Assembly: GCA_003574685.1 (NCBI GenBank)
Contig: QOCQ01000010.1
Coordinates: 62,001 to 126,000, forward strand
Origin: Rhodospirillaceae bacterium SYSU D60007
Lineage (GTDB): Bacteria; Pseudomonadota; Alphaproteobacteria; Reyranellales; Reyranellaceae
Length of the DNA: 64,000 nt
Reading direction: 5' to 3'
The notes below the pieces were generated by a model that saw only the letters and a list, made by a program, of their open reading frames with translations, was not told where the DNA came from and made no database searches. Shown piece by piece: positions 26,601 to 34,038 of this stretch. Position 1 is the stretch's first letter; each line of letters begins with the position of its first letter. Both the position numbers and the translations under genes were made by a program.

Positions 26601-26647
26601 CGGCAACTGTTCGTGCATGCTAGTTCGGCCATCGGAGGACCCTGCCC

Positions 26648-27445
26648 ATGATGACTGACGCTGATATCGCCACGCTTGCTGAAAAGATCGCCGGGGCACG
26701 CCGCAACAAGACCGCGATCGATTTCCTGCCGGGCGCGCTGGCCGGCGGCACCGAAGCGGATGCCTACAAGCTTCAGTTCGCCGTGCACGAGCGGCTCACC
26801 GCGTCGGGCAGCGATCGCATCGCCGGCTGGAAGGTCGCGGCCACCTTGCCGGCGCAGTACCAGCCGATCGGCCTCTCCGGACCGGCCTTCGCGGGCATCT
26901 ACCAGAGCGGCGTGAAGGAGTCCGGCGCAACGTTCCCTCGCGGATCGCTGCTGAAATACGGCGTCGAGTGCGAGGTGGTGGCGCGCATGGCGCGCGACGT
27001 GCCGGCGCAGGGCAAGCCGTACGATGCCCAGAGCATTCGCCCGTTCATCGCGGCGCTGCATTGCGGGATGGAGGTGGTCGACAACCGCTTCGCCGATATC
27101 GCCAAGGCGGATGGCAAGTGCCGCATTGCCGACGAGTTCCTCCAGGCCGCCTGCGTTGTCGGCCCGCCGATCGCCGGCTGGCAGGAGCTGGATCTTGCGA
27201 CGATCCAGGGCCGTTCCCTGCACGACGGCAAGGAGCTGGCTTCGGGACCCGGCTCCAACGTGATGGGCCATCCGCTGGCTTCGCTGGCGTGGCTCGCCAA
27301 TCAGCTCCTCGCGCACGGCAAGGCCTTGCGTAGCGGCGATGTGGTGCTGACCGGCTCGACGCATGCCCCGCAATTTCTCGCCGGACCCGGAACGGCGACG
27401 GCCGAGTTCGTCGGCATCGGCGCCACCACCGTGACATTCGGCTGA
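26648..27445 (+). CDS. 2-keto-4-pentenoate hydratase family protein
   Basis: The 265-residue protein belongs to the hydratase/decarboxylase branch of the fumarylacetoacetate hydrolase superfamily (MhpD/DmpE/HpaH-like), which adds water to 2-oxopent-4-enoates or decarboxylates 4-oxalocrotonate. Family features are DAYKLQFAVHERL, IAGWKVAAT, the metal-binding segment KYGVECEVVARM, and the C-terminal SGDVVLTGSTHAPQFLAGPG. It follows the LacI gene by 47 bp with its own GGAGG ribosome site, so it may serve the same carbohydrate pathway (2-keto acid hydration) rather than aromatic degradation. Substrate unassigned. Confidence 0.88.
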   Translation: MMTDADIATLAEKIAGARRNKTAIDFLPGALAGGTEADAYKLQFAVHERLTASGSDRIAGWKVAATLPAQYQPIGLSGPAFAGIYQSGVKESGATFPRGSLLKYGVECEVVARMARDVPAQGKPYDAQSIRPFIAALHCGMEVVDNRFADIAKADGKCRIADEFLQAACVVGPPIAGWQELDLATIQGRSLHDGKELASGPGSNVMGHPLASLAWLANQLLAHGKALRSGDVVLTGSTHAPQFLAGPGTATAEFVGIGATTVTFG

Positions 27446-27506
27446 CGACGTCATAACCTTGCCGCGGAGGGCGGGCATTCGCATACCTGATTGTCCACTT
27501 GGCTTA

Positions 27507-27658
27507 GCCTTCATGGTGAGCTTGTCGAACCATGCCCCTCGACAAGCTCGGGGTGAAGATAGAGAAGCCTTCATGGTGAGCTTGTCGAACCATGAAGGCG
27601 CCGCACAGCGGCAATGCGGCGGGCCGCTTCATGGTTCGACAAGCTCACCATGAAGCGG
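27507..27658. repeat. REP-like cluster, family 3, three copies
   Basis: The core TTCATGGTGAGCTTGTCGAA recurs at 27507-27534 and 27567-27600, and in inverted orientation at 27624-27658, with a hairpin of related sequence (CCCCTCGACAAGCTCGGGG) between the first two. The second and third copies are perfect 12-bp stems. The same family has one copy at 19451-19485. Peptides such as MVSLSNH or VRQAHHE that appear when such repeats are translated are well known spurious annotations. The cluster fills most of the 289-bp gap between the hydratase and peroxidase genes; nothing else is visible there. Confidence 0.88.
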
Positions 27659-27734
27659 TTCTCCAACAACAGGGGCGCCCAACGGACTCCCGCATGGTCA
27701 GGTATGCCAGTGCCTTGGTGAAGAGGGGTGAGAG

Positions 27735-28217
27735 ATGTCTGCGACCGATTTCACCTTCACGTCGATCGATGGGGCGCCCTTGCCGCTGAAGGAGTTCGCG
27801 GGGCGGCCGATCCTGGTGGTCAACGTGGCATCGGCTTGCGGGTTCACGCCGCAATATGCCGGGCTGCAGGAACTGCACCAGAAGATGGGGCCGCGCGGCC
27901 TTGTCGTGCTCGGCGTGCCGTCGAATGATTTCGGCGCCCAGGAACCGGGCAGCGAGAGCGAGATCAAGCGCTTCTGCGAGACGGGTTACGGTGTCAGCTT
28001 TCCGATGACGGCCAAGCAGAAGGTGATCGGCGCCGACGCCCATCCGCTCTATCGCTGGATCGCGGATCAGCTCGGCGAGGATGCCGCGCCGAAGTGGAAC
28101 TTCCACAAATACCTGATCGGCCGCGACGGCGAGCTGGTGGATGCCTGGCCGAGCCGCGTGGCCCCGACCGCGCAGCCGATCGTCGGTGCCATCGAGTCGG
28201 CGCTCGCCGCGCGCTGA
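27735..28217 (+). CDS. Glutathione peroxidase
   Basis: Thiol peroxidase reducing hydroperoxides, 160 residues. The peroxidatic Cys35 lies in NVASACGFTPQY (Cys instead of selenocysteine), followed by the VLGVPSNDFGAQEPGS motif with the conserved Gln-like pair and KWNFHKYLIGRDGE carrying the Trp and Asn of the catalytic tetrad. Bacterial homologues usually use thioredoxin rather than glutathione. An ATG at 27735 has GAGAG upstream. The gene stands alone; the next gene converges on it. Confidence 0.94.
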   Translation: MSATDFTFTSIDGAPLPLKEFAGRPILVVNVASACGFTPQYAGLQELHQKMGPRGLVVLGVPSNDFGAQEPGSESEIKRFCETGYGVSFPMTAKQKVIGADAHPLYRWIADQLGEDAAPKWNFHKYLIGRDGELVDAWPSRVAPTAQPIVGAIESALAAR

Positions 28218-28223
28218 AGCTGC

Positions 28224-28811
28224 TCAGGCTTCGATGGCGCGCTGCAGATTTGCGCGCGCTTGCGGCTCGAAGCGCCGGCGGAAGTCTTCGGTCGCGAAGA
28301 TCGCGGGCTTCGCCAGCATGCTCCGGTAGAAGGCACGCCGGGCGTCCCAGAACGCTGCGTCCGACGGGTGAAGGAAGCGAAATTCGCGCCGGATGTCCTC
28401 CGCATGCCGGCGGAAATCGTCCCACGGCGCGGCCAGCCGCCACAGGTCGAGATCGCATACCCGCGCCGCGGCCGGCGGCGGCGGTTCCGCATGCGTCGTG
28501 GCGCGGATGATGATGTCAGCCGTATCGATATCCGATGCATCCGGTACCGTGATGGCGCCGGCCTGCACCAGCGCAAAGACCGTGGCGCGCATCAGCAGCG
28601 CCGACAGCGCCTCGTTGCTGCCTTTTGCTGCACCGGGCACGTAGACGGCATCGTGGAACAGGATCGCCAGACGCTCGGCGGCCAACAGGTCGGGTGCATA
28701 CGTCCGCGCCAGCTCGAGCAGCTCCAGTACATGGCGTTCGTCGTGATAGGCCCGATGGGGCTGGCGATGATGCGCCAGCGCCGCTTCGAGCAGGGGATCA
28801 TGCGCGGTCAC
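28224..28811 (-). CDS. HD superfamily metal-dependent phosphohydrolase
   Basis: The 195-residue product matches the predicted metal-dependent HD hydrolase family: RAYHDERHVLELLEL holds the first His/Asp pair, AILFHDAVYVPG holds the central HD, and DIDTADIIIRATTHAEP the later His. Start GTG at 28811 is chosen because it is the first in-frame start after the upstream gene's stop, 1 bp away. It is coupled to the uracil-DNA glycosylase gene. The substrate is not known; homologues are often mislabelled. Confidence 0.85.
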   Translation of the reverse strand: MTAHDPLLEAALAHHRQPHRAYHDERHVLELLELARTYAPDLLAAERLAILFHDAVYVPGAAKGSNEALSALLMRATVFALVQAGAITVPDASDIDTADIIIRATTHAEPPPPAAARVCDLDLWRLAAPWDDFRRHAEDIRREFRFLHPSDAAFWDARRAFYRSMLAKPAIFATEDFRRRFEPQARANLQRAIEA

Positions 28812-28812
28812 C

Positions 28813-29481
28813 TCAGGCACGCCGCAAGCGCTCCGTGACGGCGCGGAAGACATCGTGGAACATCGCAGGCGTCAGCCGGCCGGTGTTCGTATTGTAGCGC
28901 GAGCAGTGGTAGCTGTCGGCCAGTGCCAGGCCCTGCGGCAGATCGTGCAGCCGACCATGAACGAACGGGAATGATGCCGCCGATTTCACGGCGAGCGCAC
29001 GCAGCGTCTGGTCATGCGCGCCCTTGCCCAGCGCCACTATGATCCGCAGGTTGGGCATGGCCGCCAGTTCCGCGCGCAGGAACGGCCGGCAGGCGGTGAA
29101 CTCGGCAGGGGCGGGCTTGTTTTCCGGCGGCACGCAGCGCACGGCGTTGGCGATGCGGGCGTCCTTCAGGACAAGCTGGTCGTTCGGATCGGCGCGATAT
29201 TCGCCCTCGGCGAGACCAAAGGCCAGCAAGGTCGAATAGAGCAGATCGCCGGCGTAGTCGCCCGTGAAGGGGCGTCCGGTGCGATTGGCGCCGCGCAATC
29301 CCGGCGCCAGTCCGACAATGGCGATCCGCGCCTCGAGCGGACCGAAGGACGGCACCGGCGCGTTGTGCCACTCGGGAAACGCAGTCCGCTGCCGCTGGCG
29401 GAATTCGACCAGACGGGGACAATAGCTGCAGTCGCGCGAGGGCGGCTGGAAGGTCGTGGCCGCGCGCCAGCTTTCCGGCAT
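28813..29481 (-). CDS. udgB: Uracil-DNA glycosylase, family 5
   Basis: DNA repair enzyme removing uracil and other deaminated bases. In the 222-residue protein motif A is IVGLAPGLRGANRTGRPFTGD, and motif B is the region SYHCSRYNTNTGRLTPAMF; both are characteristic of family 5 (UdgB). Cysteines in RDCSYCPRL, VRCVPP and CRPFL are placed as the ligands of the Fe-S cluster found in families 4 and 5. ATG 29481 is used; the longer frame overlaps the neighbouring gene. Motif B normally has a His-Pro start (HPSPLN-like), here HCSRYN, a noticeable substitution. Cytoplasmic, on the nucleoid. Confidence 0.88.
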   Translation of the reverse strand: MPESWRAATTFQPPSRDCSYCPRLVEFRQRQRTAFPEWHNAPVPSFGPLEARIAIVGLAPGLRGANRTGRPFTGDYAGDLLYSTLLAFGLAEGEYRADPNDQLVLKDARIANAVRCVPPENKPAPAEFTACRPFLRAELAAMPNLRIIVALGKGAHDQTLRALAVKSAASFPFVHGRLHDLPQGLALADSYHCSRYNTNTGRLTPAMFHDVFRAVTERLRRA

Positions 29482-29500
29482 CAGCCCGTCCCGGCCGGAT

Positions 29501-30118
29501 TCAGGCCGAGCGGACCATCTGGCCGTCGTCGAGATCGGCGTCCCGCTGGCCGTTCTGCGGTGCATGCCGCGCGGGCCGTTCGGACGGCGCGCGGGCGATC
29601 AGCGGTGCCAGCTCGGCGAGTTCGATGAACTCGTCGGCCTGCCGGCGCAACTCGTCGGCCACCATCGGCGGCGCCGACTTGATGGTGCTGACCACCGAGA
29701 CGCGCAGGCCCTTGCGTTGCACGGCCTCTACCAGACGCCGGAAATCGCCGTCGCCGGAGAACAGCACCGCATGGTCGAGGTGTTCGGCCATCTCCAGCAC
29801 GTCGATAGCCAGCTCGATATCCATGTTGCCCTTGATCTTGCGCCGGCCCATGGCGTCGGTGAATTCCTTGGTGGGCTTGGTCACCATGGTGTAGCCGTTG
29901 TAGTCCAGCCAATCGACCAGCGGCCGGATCGGCGAATACTCCTGATCCTCCACCAGCGCCGTATAGTAATACGCACGCACCAGCCGGCCGCGCTCGCGGA
30001 AGACTTTCAGGAGCTTGCGATAGTCGATGTCGAAGCCCAGCGCCCGTGCGGCGGAGTAGAGATTGGCACCGTCGATGAAGAGGGCGATGCGCTCTTCGGC
30101 GTAGAAATGACTTTTCAT
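29501..30118 (-). CDS. NYN domain (PIN-like) protein
   Basis: The 205-residue protein begins with the NYN signature IALFIDGANLYSAARALGFD and contains GNMDIELAIDVLEMA and VLFSGDGDFRRLVEAVQRKG, which supply the acidic residues of the PIN/FLAP nuclease fold (LabA/DUF88 type). The family is thought to be RNase-like and to take part in RNA processing. The ATG at 30118 has AAGGAAAAG upstream. In many alphaproteobacteria it stands divergent to folK-rpoZ-rsh, as here. The C-terminal ~25 residues are low-complexity and acidic. Confidence 0.9.
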   Translation of the reverse strand: MKSHFYAEERIALFIDGANLYSAARALGFDIDYRKLLKVFRERGRLVRAYYYTALVEDQEYSPIRPLVDWLDYNGYTMVTKPTKEFTDAMGRRKIKGNMDIELAIDVLEMAEHLDHAVLFSGDGDFRRLVEAVQRKGLRVSVVSTIKSAPPMVADELRRQADEFIELAELAPLIARAPSERPARHAPQNGQRDADLDDGQMVRSA

Positions 30119-30282
30119 TTGGCTTTTCCTTAACCGGGAGGGGGTACTATGAATGTGCCGGCCGATCCGGCGACCAGAAATTTGCCTGCCTATGGTACTG
30201 AATCCAGTGTACCGGCGCCGCTGCCGGCCGGCAAGCGGCATGGTGCTGAAAAGGCAGAGGTTTTTTACAGGCGACGGCAGGC

Positions 30283-30789
30283 ATGCCCATCTATATTGGC
30301 CTTGGCGCCAACCTTGACCATCCCCGGTACGGCTCGCCGCAGCGGACGCTGGCCGCGGCGCTGGACGCCTTGGCGGGGGTTGGCGTGCGCCCTGTCCGGC
30401 ACTCGCGCTGGTATCGCAGCAGCCCGATGCCGCCTTCCGGCCAGCCCTGGTACGTGAACGCCGTCGCACAAGTCCTTACCGGACTTGGCCCAGATGCCAC
30501 GCTGGCTGCCCTGCACCGGGTCGAGGACGCCTTCGGAAGGGTGCGGCGGCAGCGTGACGAGGCCCGGGTGATTGATCTTGATCTTTTGGATTATGACTCG
30601 ATAGTAAAAGAAAACAATCTTAATGGATTAGCAAGGTTACCTCATCCAAGACTTGAGATGAGAGCGTTCGTTCTGCTGCCTCTGGAGGAATTGGCCTCTG
30701 GATGGCGGCACCCGGTGTCGCGGGCATCCATTGCCACGCTGATCGCCCGCTTGCCCGCAGACCAGCAGATCGCGCCGCTCAGCGACTAG
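30283..30789 (+). CDS. folK: 2-amino-4-hydroxy-6-hydroxymethyldihydropteridine pyrophosphokinase
   Basis: Folate biosynthesis enzyme transferring pyrophosphate from ATP to 6-hydroxymethyl-dihydropterin, 168 residues. Motifs are YIGLGANL at the N-terminus, [19 protein letters not shown], the magnesium-binding segment [11 protein letters not shown] and the terminal [18 protein letters not shown] 90-bp stretch (30571-30660) over the last two motifs is only about 33% G+C by my count (30 of 90), against a much higher background, with codons such as AAA, AAT, TTA that are otherwise rare here. First gene of folK-rpoZ-rsh. Confidence 0.93.
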   Translation: MPIYIGLGANLDHPRYGSPQRTLAAALDALAGVGVRPVRHSRWYRSSPMPPSGQPWYVNAVAQVLTGLGPDATLAALHRVEDAFGRVRRQRDEARVIDLDLLDYDSIVKENNLNGLARLPHPRLEMRAFVLLPLEELASGWRHPVSRASIATLIARLPADQQIAPLSD

Positions 30790-30806
30790 AGTCGCGGCAC
30801 GGCGGC

Positions 30807-30833
30807 TTGCTTTTTGCCGGCCGCACCTATATT
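30807..30833 (+). promoter_or_regulatory. Possible rpoZ promoter
   Basis: TTGCTT (30807-30812) and TATATT (30828-30833) are separated by 15 bp in an otherwise GC-rich gap between folK and rpoZ. The spacing is short, so this is tentative. Confidence 0.35.
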
Positions 30834-30863
30834 CACCGCGTTCCCCGATTTCCGGAGCACTCC

Positions 30864-31229
30864 ATGGCACGCGTCACCGTTGAGGACTGCATCATCCAGG
30901 TGCCGAACCGTTTCGATCTGGTCATGCTCGCGGCCCAGCGGGCGCGCAAGATCTCGTCGGGCGAGACGCTGCTGGTGGATCGCGACCGCGACAAGAACCC
31001 GGTCGTGGCATTGCGCGAGATTGCTGACCAGAAGCTGGATCTGGAGGTGCTGCGCGAGGACATCGTGAAGGGCCTGCAGAAGCACTCCGACATCGACAAG
31101 CCGGAAGAGGGCAACGAGATGCTGGAGCTGGAGGAGCATCTGGCGGCCACCCTGGCGCAGCAAGGCGCCGAGGCCTCGCAACCGCGTCCACTACCGGCCG
31201 ACGACTACGACGATACGGACCAGCCCTGA
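30864..31229 (+). CDS. rpoZ: RNA polymerase omega subunit
   Basis: Small RNA polymerase subunit that helps assemble beta-prime and, in many proteobacteria, forms part of a ppGpp site. The 121-residue protein begins [20 protein letters not shown] and contains the conserved RARKISSGE and [11 protein letters not shown] motifs; the C-terminal ~55 residues are acidic and variable. GGAG precedes the ATG. The pairing with the (p)ppGpp synthetase/hydrolase downstream is a conserved functional link. A strong terminator separates the two genes. Confidence 0.96.
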   Translation: MARVTVEDCIIQVPNRFDLVMLAAQRARKISSGETLLVDRDRDKNPVVALREIADQKLDLEVLREDIVKGLQKHSDIDKPEEGNEMLELEEHLAATLAQQGAEASQPRPLPADDYDDTDQP

Positions 31230-31253
31230 CGTCATCGCAGCCGCGTCAGAGCG

Positions 31254-31287
31254 GCGCCGGTCGGCATCGCCGACCGGCGCTTTTTTT
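31254..31287 (+). terminator. Intrinsic terminator after rpoZ
   Basis: GCGCCGGTCGG pairs perfectly with CCGACCGGCGC (11 bp) around a CATCG loop, followed by seven T. It ends the folK-rpoZ transcript 25 bp past the rpoZ stop, so the (p)ppGpp gene must have its own promoter; TATATATT at 31364-31371 is a candidate -10. Confidence 0.93.
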
Positions 31288-31396
31288 CGGGAACGCGGCA
31301 AGAGACCCGCGCTCTCAGGGGTTTTTGGCGGGCCGCGGCATGGCGGAGCCGTCCACGCCGGTCTATATATTGGTGGTGGAGGTCGGCTGCGGCGTC

Positions 31397-33562
31397 ATGA
31401 TCCGGCAGTTCGAGCTGGTTGAACGCGTCAAGTCCTACGATCCCAATGCGGACGAGGACCTGCTGAACCGCGCCTACGTCTATGGTCTGCGCAAGCACGG
31501 CGCCCAGACGCGCGCTTCCGGCGATCCCTATTTTTCCCATCCCGTTCAGGTCGCCGGCCTGCTCGCTGACATGCGGCTGGATTCGGCGTCGATCGTCACC
31601 GGCCTGCTGCACGATACGGTCGAGGACACCGACGCGACCCTCGAGGAGATCGAGCGGCTGTTCGGCCCGCAGATCGCCAAGCTGGTGGACGGCGTCACCA
31701 AGCTGTCGCGCCTGCAGTTGCAGTCGGACGACACCAAGCATGCGGAGAATTTCCGCAAACTGGTGGTGGCGATGTCGGACGACATCCGTGTGCTGCTGGT
31801 GAAGCTCGCCGACCGGCTGCACAACATGCAGACGCTGCACTTCATCAAGGATGCCGACAAGCGCCGCCGAATCGCCCGCGAGACGATGGACATCTATGCG
31901 CCGCTGGCCTCGCGTATCGGCATGGAGCACGTCAAGGAGCAACTCGAGGACATGGCCTTCGCGGAGCTCAATCCCGAGGGCCGCCAGTCGGTGGTCAACC
32001 GCCTGCAGTTCCTGCGCGAGCACGGCCGCACGCTGGTACCCGATATCTGCGGGGAGCTGCGTGCCGTCCTGCACGAGGCCGGCATCGAGGCCGAGGTCAC
32101 GGGCCGCGAAAAGACGCCATATTCGATCTGGCGCAAGATGCGCACCAAGAACGTGTCCTTCGAGCAGCTCTCGGACATCATGGCCTTCCGTGTCGTGGTG
32201 GACAGTGTGCAAAGCTGCTACGCCGCGCTGGGTGCGCTGCACGGCCGCTATCGCACCGTGCCCAACCGGTTCAAGGACTACATTTCGGTTCCCAAACCGA
32301 ACGGCTACAGCTCGCTGCACAGCGGCCTGCACGGGCCGCACGGCAATCGCATCGAGGTGCAGATCCGCACCCGCGAGATGCACGACATTGCCGAGCATGG
32401 GGCAGCGGCGCACTGGGCTTACAAGGAAGGCGCGGCGGCGACCGAGGGCCGGCAGTATCGCTGGCTGCGCGATCTGCTCGATATCCTGGACAAGGCGTCC
32501 GGCCCGGAGGAATTCCTCGAGCACACCAAGCTCGAGATGTTCCAGGACCAGGTGTTCTGCTTCACGCCGAGGGGCGACCTGCACACCCTGCCGCGCGGCG
32601 CCACGCCGGTCGACTTCGCCTACGCCGTCCACAGCCAGGTCGGCGACACCTGCGTGGGCGCCAAGGTCAACGGCCGGATGGTGCCGCTGCGCACGCCACT
32701 GCAGAACGGCGACCAGGTCGAGATCGTCACCTCAAGGGCGCAGACGCCCTCGCCGACCTGGGAGCGCTTCGTCGTCACCGGCAAGGCCAAGGCCGCCATC
32801 CGCCGCTATGTGCGGATGAAGCAGCGCGAGCAGTATCTCAGCCTGGGCAAGTCGCTGCTGCACAAGGCGTTCAGCGAGGCCGGCGAGGCGATGACCGAAA
32901 AAGGCCTGCACGATGTATTGGCCAATTTCAAGCAGCAGTCGATCGACGATCTTTATGCAGCGGTCGGGGCCGCGCTGGTGTCGGCCCGCGACGTGGTGCA
33001 TGCGGTCTATCCCGGCCTGAAGACCCGCTCCAAGGGCGGCGCCGACGTGGTGCCGATCGCGCGTGCCCGTGCCCGGCTGCGCGAAGGTGGAGAAGCGGCG
33101 CCCGACGATCCCTCGATCGCGGTTCGCGGGCTGATCCCGGGCATGGCCGTCCACTTCGCGCGCTGCTGCCATCCGCTGCCCGGAGACCGTATCGTCGGCA
33201 TCATCACCACCGGCAAGGGTGTCACCATCCACACCATCGACTGCGAGACGCTGGAGAGCTTTGCGCATCAGCCCGAGCGCTGGATCGACGTGGGCTGGCA
33301 GGGCGGGGCGGACAGCGGCAACAAGTATGTCGGGCGCCTGCGGGTCACGGTGGAGAACCGCACCGGTACCCTGTCCAGCCTGTCGACGGTGATCGCCCGC
33401 AACGAGGGCAACATCATCAATCTGAAGATCACCAACCGCTCCTCGGACTTTTTTGACATGCTGCTCGACATCGAGGTGTCCGACGCCCGTCACCTCGCCG
33501 ACATTACAGCCGCCCTGCGCGCCACCCCCGCCATCAACGCTGTGGAACGGGCGCGCGCCTAG
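31397..33562 (+). CDS. rsh: Bifunctional (p)ppGpp synthetase/hydrolase
   Basis: Stringent response enzyme making and degrading (p)ppGpp. In the 721-residue form: HD hydrolase domain (residues ~20-170, with YFSHPVQVAG and the catalytic HDTVED at 72-77), synthetase domain (RFKDYISVPKPNGYSSLHSG), TGS domain (VFCFTPRGDLHTLPRGATPVDFAYAVH) and C-terminal ACT domain (VTVENRTGTLSSLSTVIARNEGNI). The intact HD motif indicates hydrolysis as well as synthesis. The start ATG 31397 (MIRQFELVERVKSY) matches the usual alphaproteobacterial Rsh N-terminus; an upstream in-frame ATG at 31340 lies across a possible -10 region and is less likely. Downstream lies the decamer array. Confidence 0.95.
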   Translation: MIRQFELVERVKSYDPNADEDLLNRAYVYGLRKHGAQTRASGDPYFSHPVQVAGLLADMRLDSASIVTGLLHDTVEDTDATLEEIERLFGPQIAKLVDGVTKLSRLQLQSDDTKHAENFRKLVVAMSDDIRVLLVKLADRLHNMQTLHFIKDADKRRRIARETMDIYAPLASRIGMEHVKEQLEDMAFAELNPEGRQSVVNRLQFLREHGRTLVPDICGELRAVLHEAGIEAEVTGREKTPYSIWRKMRTKNVSFEQLSDIMAFRVVVDSVQSCYAALGALHGRYRTVPNRFKDYISVPKPNGYSSLHSGLHGPHGNRIEVQIRTREMHDIAEHGAAAHWAYKEGAAATEGRQYRWLRDLLDILDKASGPEEFLEHTKLEMFQDQVFCFTPRGDLHTLPRGATPVDFAYAVHSQVGDTCVGAKVNGRMVPLRTPLQNGDQVEIVTSRAQTPSPTWERFVVTGKAKAAIRRYVRMKQREQYLSLGKSLLHKAFSEAGEAMTEKGLHDVLANFKQQSIDDLYAAVGAALVSARDVVHAVYPGLKTRSKGGADVVPIARARARLREGGEAAPDDPSIAVRGLIPGMAVHFARCCHPLPGDRIVGIITTGKGVTIHTIDCETLESFAHQPERWIDVGWQGGADSGNKYVGRLRVTVENRTGTLSSLSTVIARNEGNIINLKITNRSSDFFDMLLDIEVSDARHLADITAALRATPAINAVERARA

Positions 33563-33644
33563 ATCTGCCTTGATTTTTTCATAAGAAAATGAGATACGTC
33601 AATTGCATCAGGCGCACGCGATAGGTGCGTGTGATGCGATCTGG

Positions 33645-33657
33645 ATCTGTCTCAAAT
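33645..33657 (+). repeat. 13-bp direct repeat, left copy
   Basis: ATCTGTCTCAAAT occurs here and again at 34027-34039, where it forms the last array unit and includes the hisZ stop codon. The two copies bracket 369 bp containing the decamer array. Confidence 0.7.
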
Positions 33658-33810
33658 CATCTCCAACCGGGCACCTGCGTCTCCCGGCGAGGAGGGGTAT
33701 TCGCCTGTCCCGACCGCAGCCCCATGGCGCGAACCTGCGCCATATGCGGACGCCCTGCCTGCCGGGGCAGGCCAGCGGACTTTCGGGCGGGTTCTATGCA
33801 CCCGTCTGTA

Positions 33811-34038
33811 CCTGTCTCCGGCTGTCCACGACTGTCCCAACTTGTCTCCATCTGTCTCCGCCCGTCCAGTCTGTCCACGGTTGTCTCAACCTGTCTCCGG
33901 CTGTCCATGACTGTCCCAACCTGTCTCCATCTGTCTCCACCTGTCCAGGCTGTCCATGACTGTCCCAACCTGTCTCCATCTGTCTCCACCTGTCCAGGCT
34001 GTCCACGGCTGTCTCAACCTGTCTCCATCTGTCTCAAA
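33811..34038 (+). repeat. Helically phased CTGTCY decamer array between rsh and hisZ
   Basis: About 23 consecutive units, nearly all 10 bp and a few 9 or 11 bp, each built on (C/T)TGTC(C/T). A 49-bp block of five units is repeated side by side (33911-33959 and 33960-34008), differing only in the last three bases. On the rsh sense strand it is C-rich and G-poor: in 33901-33960 I count 24 C and 10 G. It fills most of the 471-bp gap between the converging rsh and hisZ stops. The 10-bp period does not preserve reading frame, so coding is unlikely. Nothing else is visible in the gap apart from a weak AT-rich hairpin after rsh. Confidence 0.9.

Noticed and set aside
27459-27789. Short proteins with MVSLSNH or VRQAHHE peptides
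   Set aside because: These come from translating REP-like repeats and are known annotation artefacts.
31325-31396. Longer N-terminus for the (p)ppGpp enzyme
   Set aside because: It crosses an AT-rich possible promoter element and lacks similarity to the conserved MIRQFELVERVKSY start.
33811-34038. CRISPR array
   Set aside because: Units are 10 bp with no unique spacers, and no cas gene is nearby.
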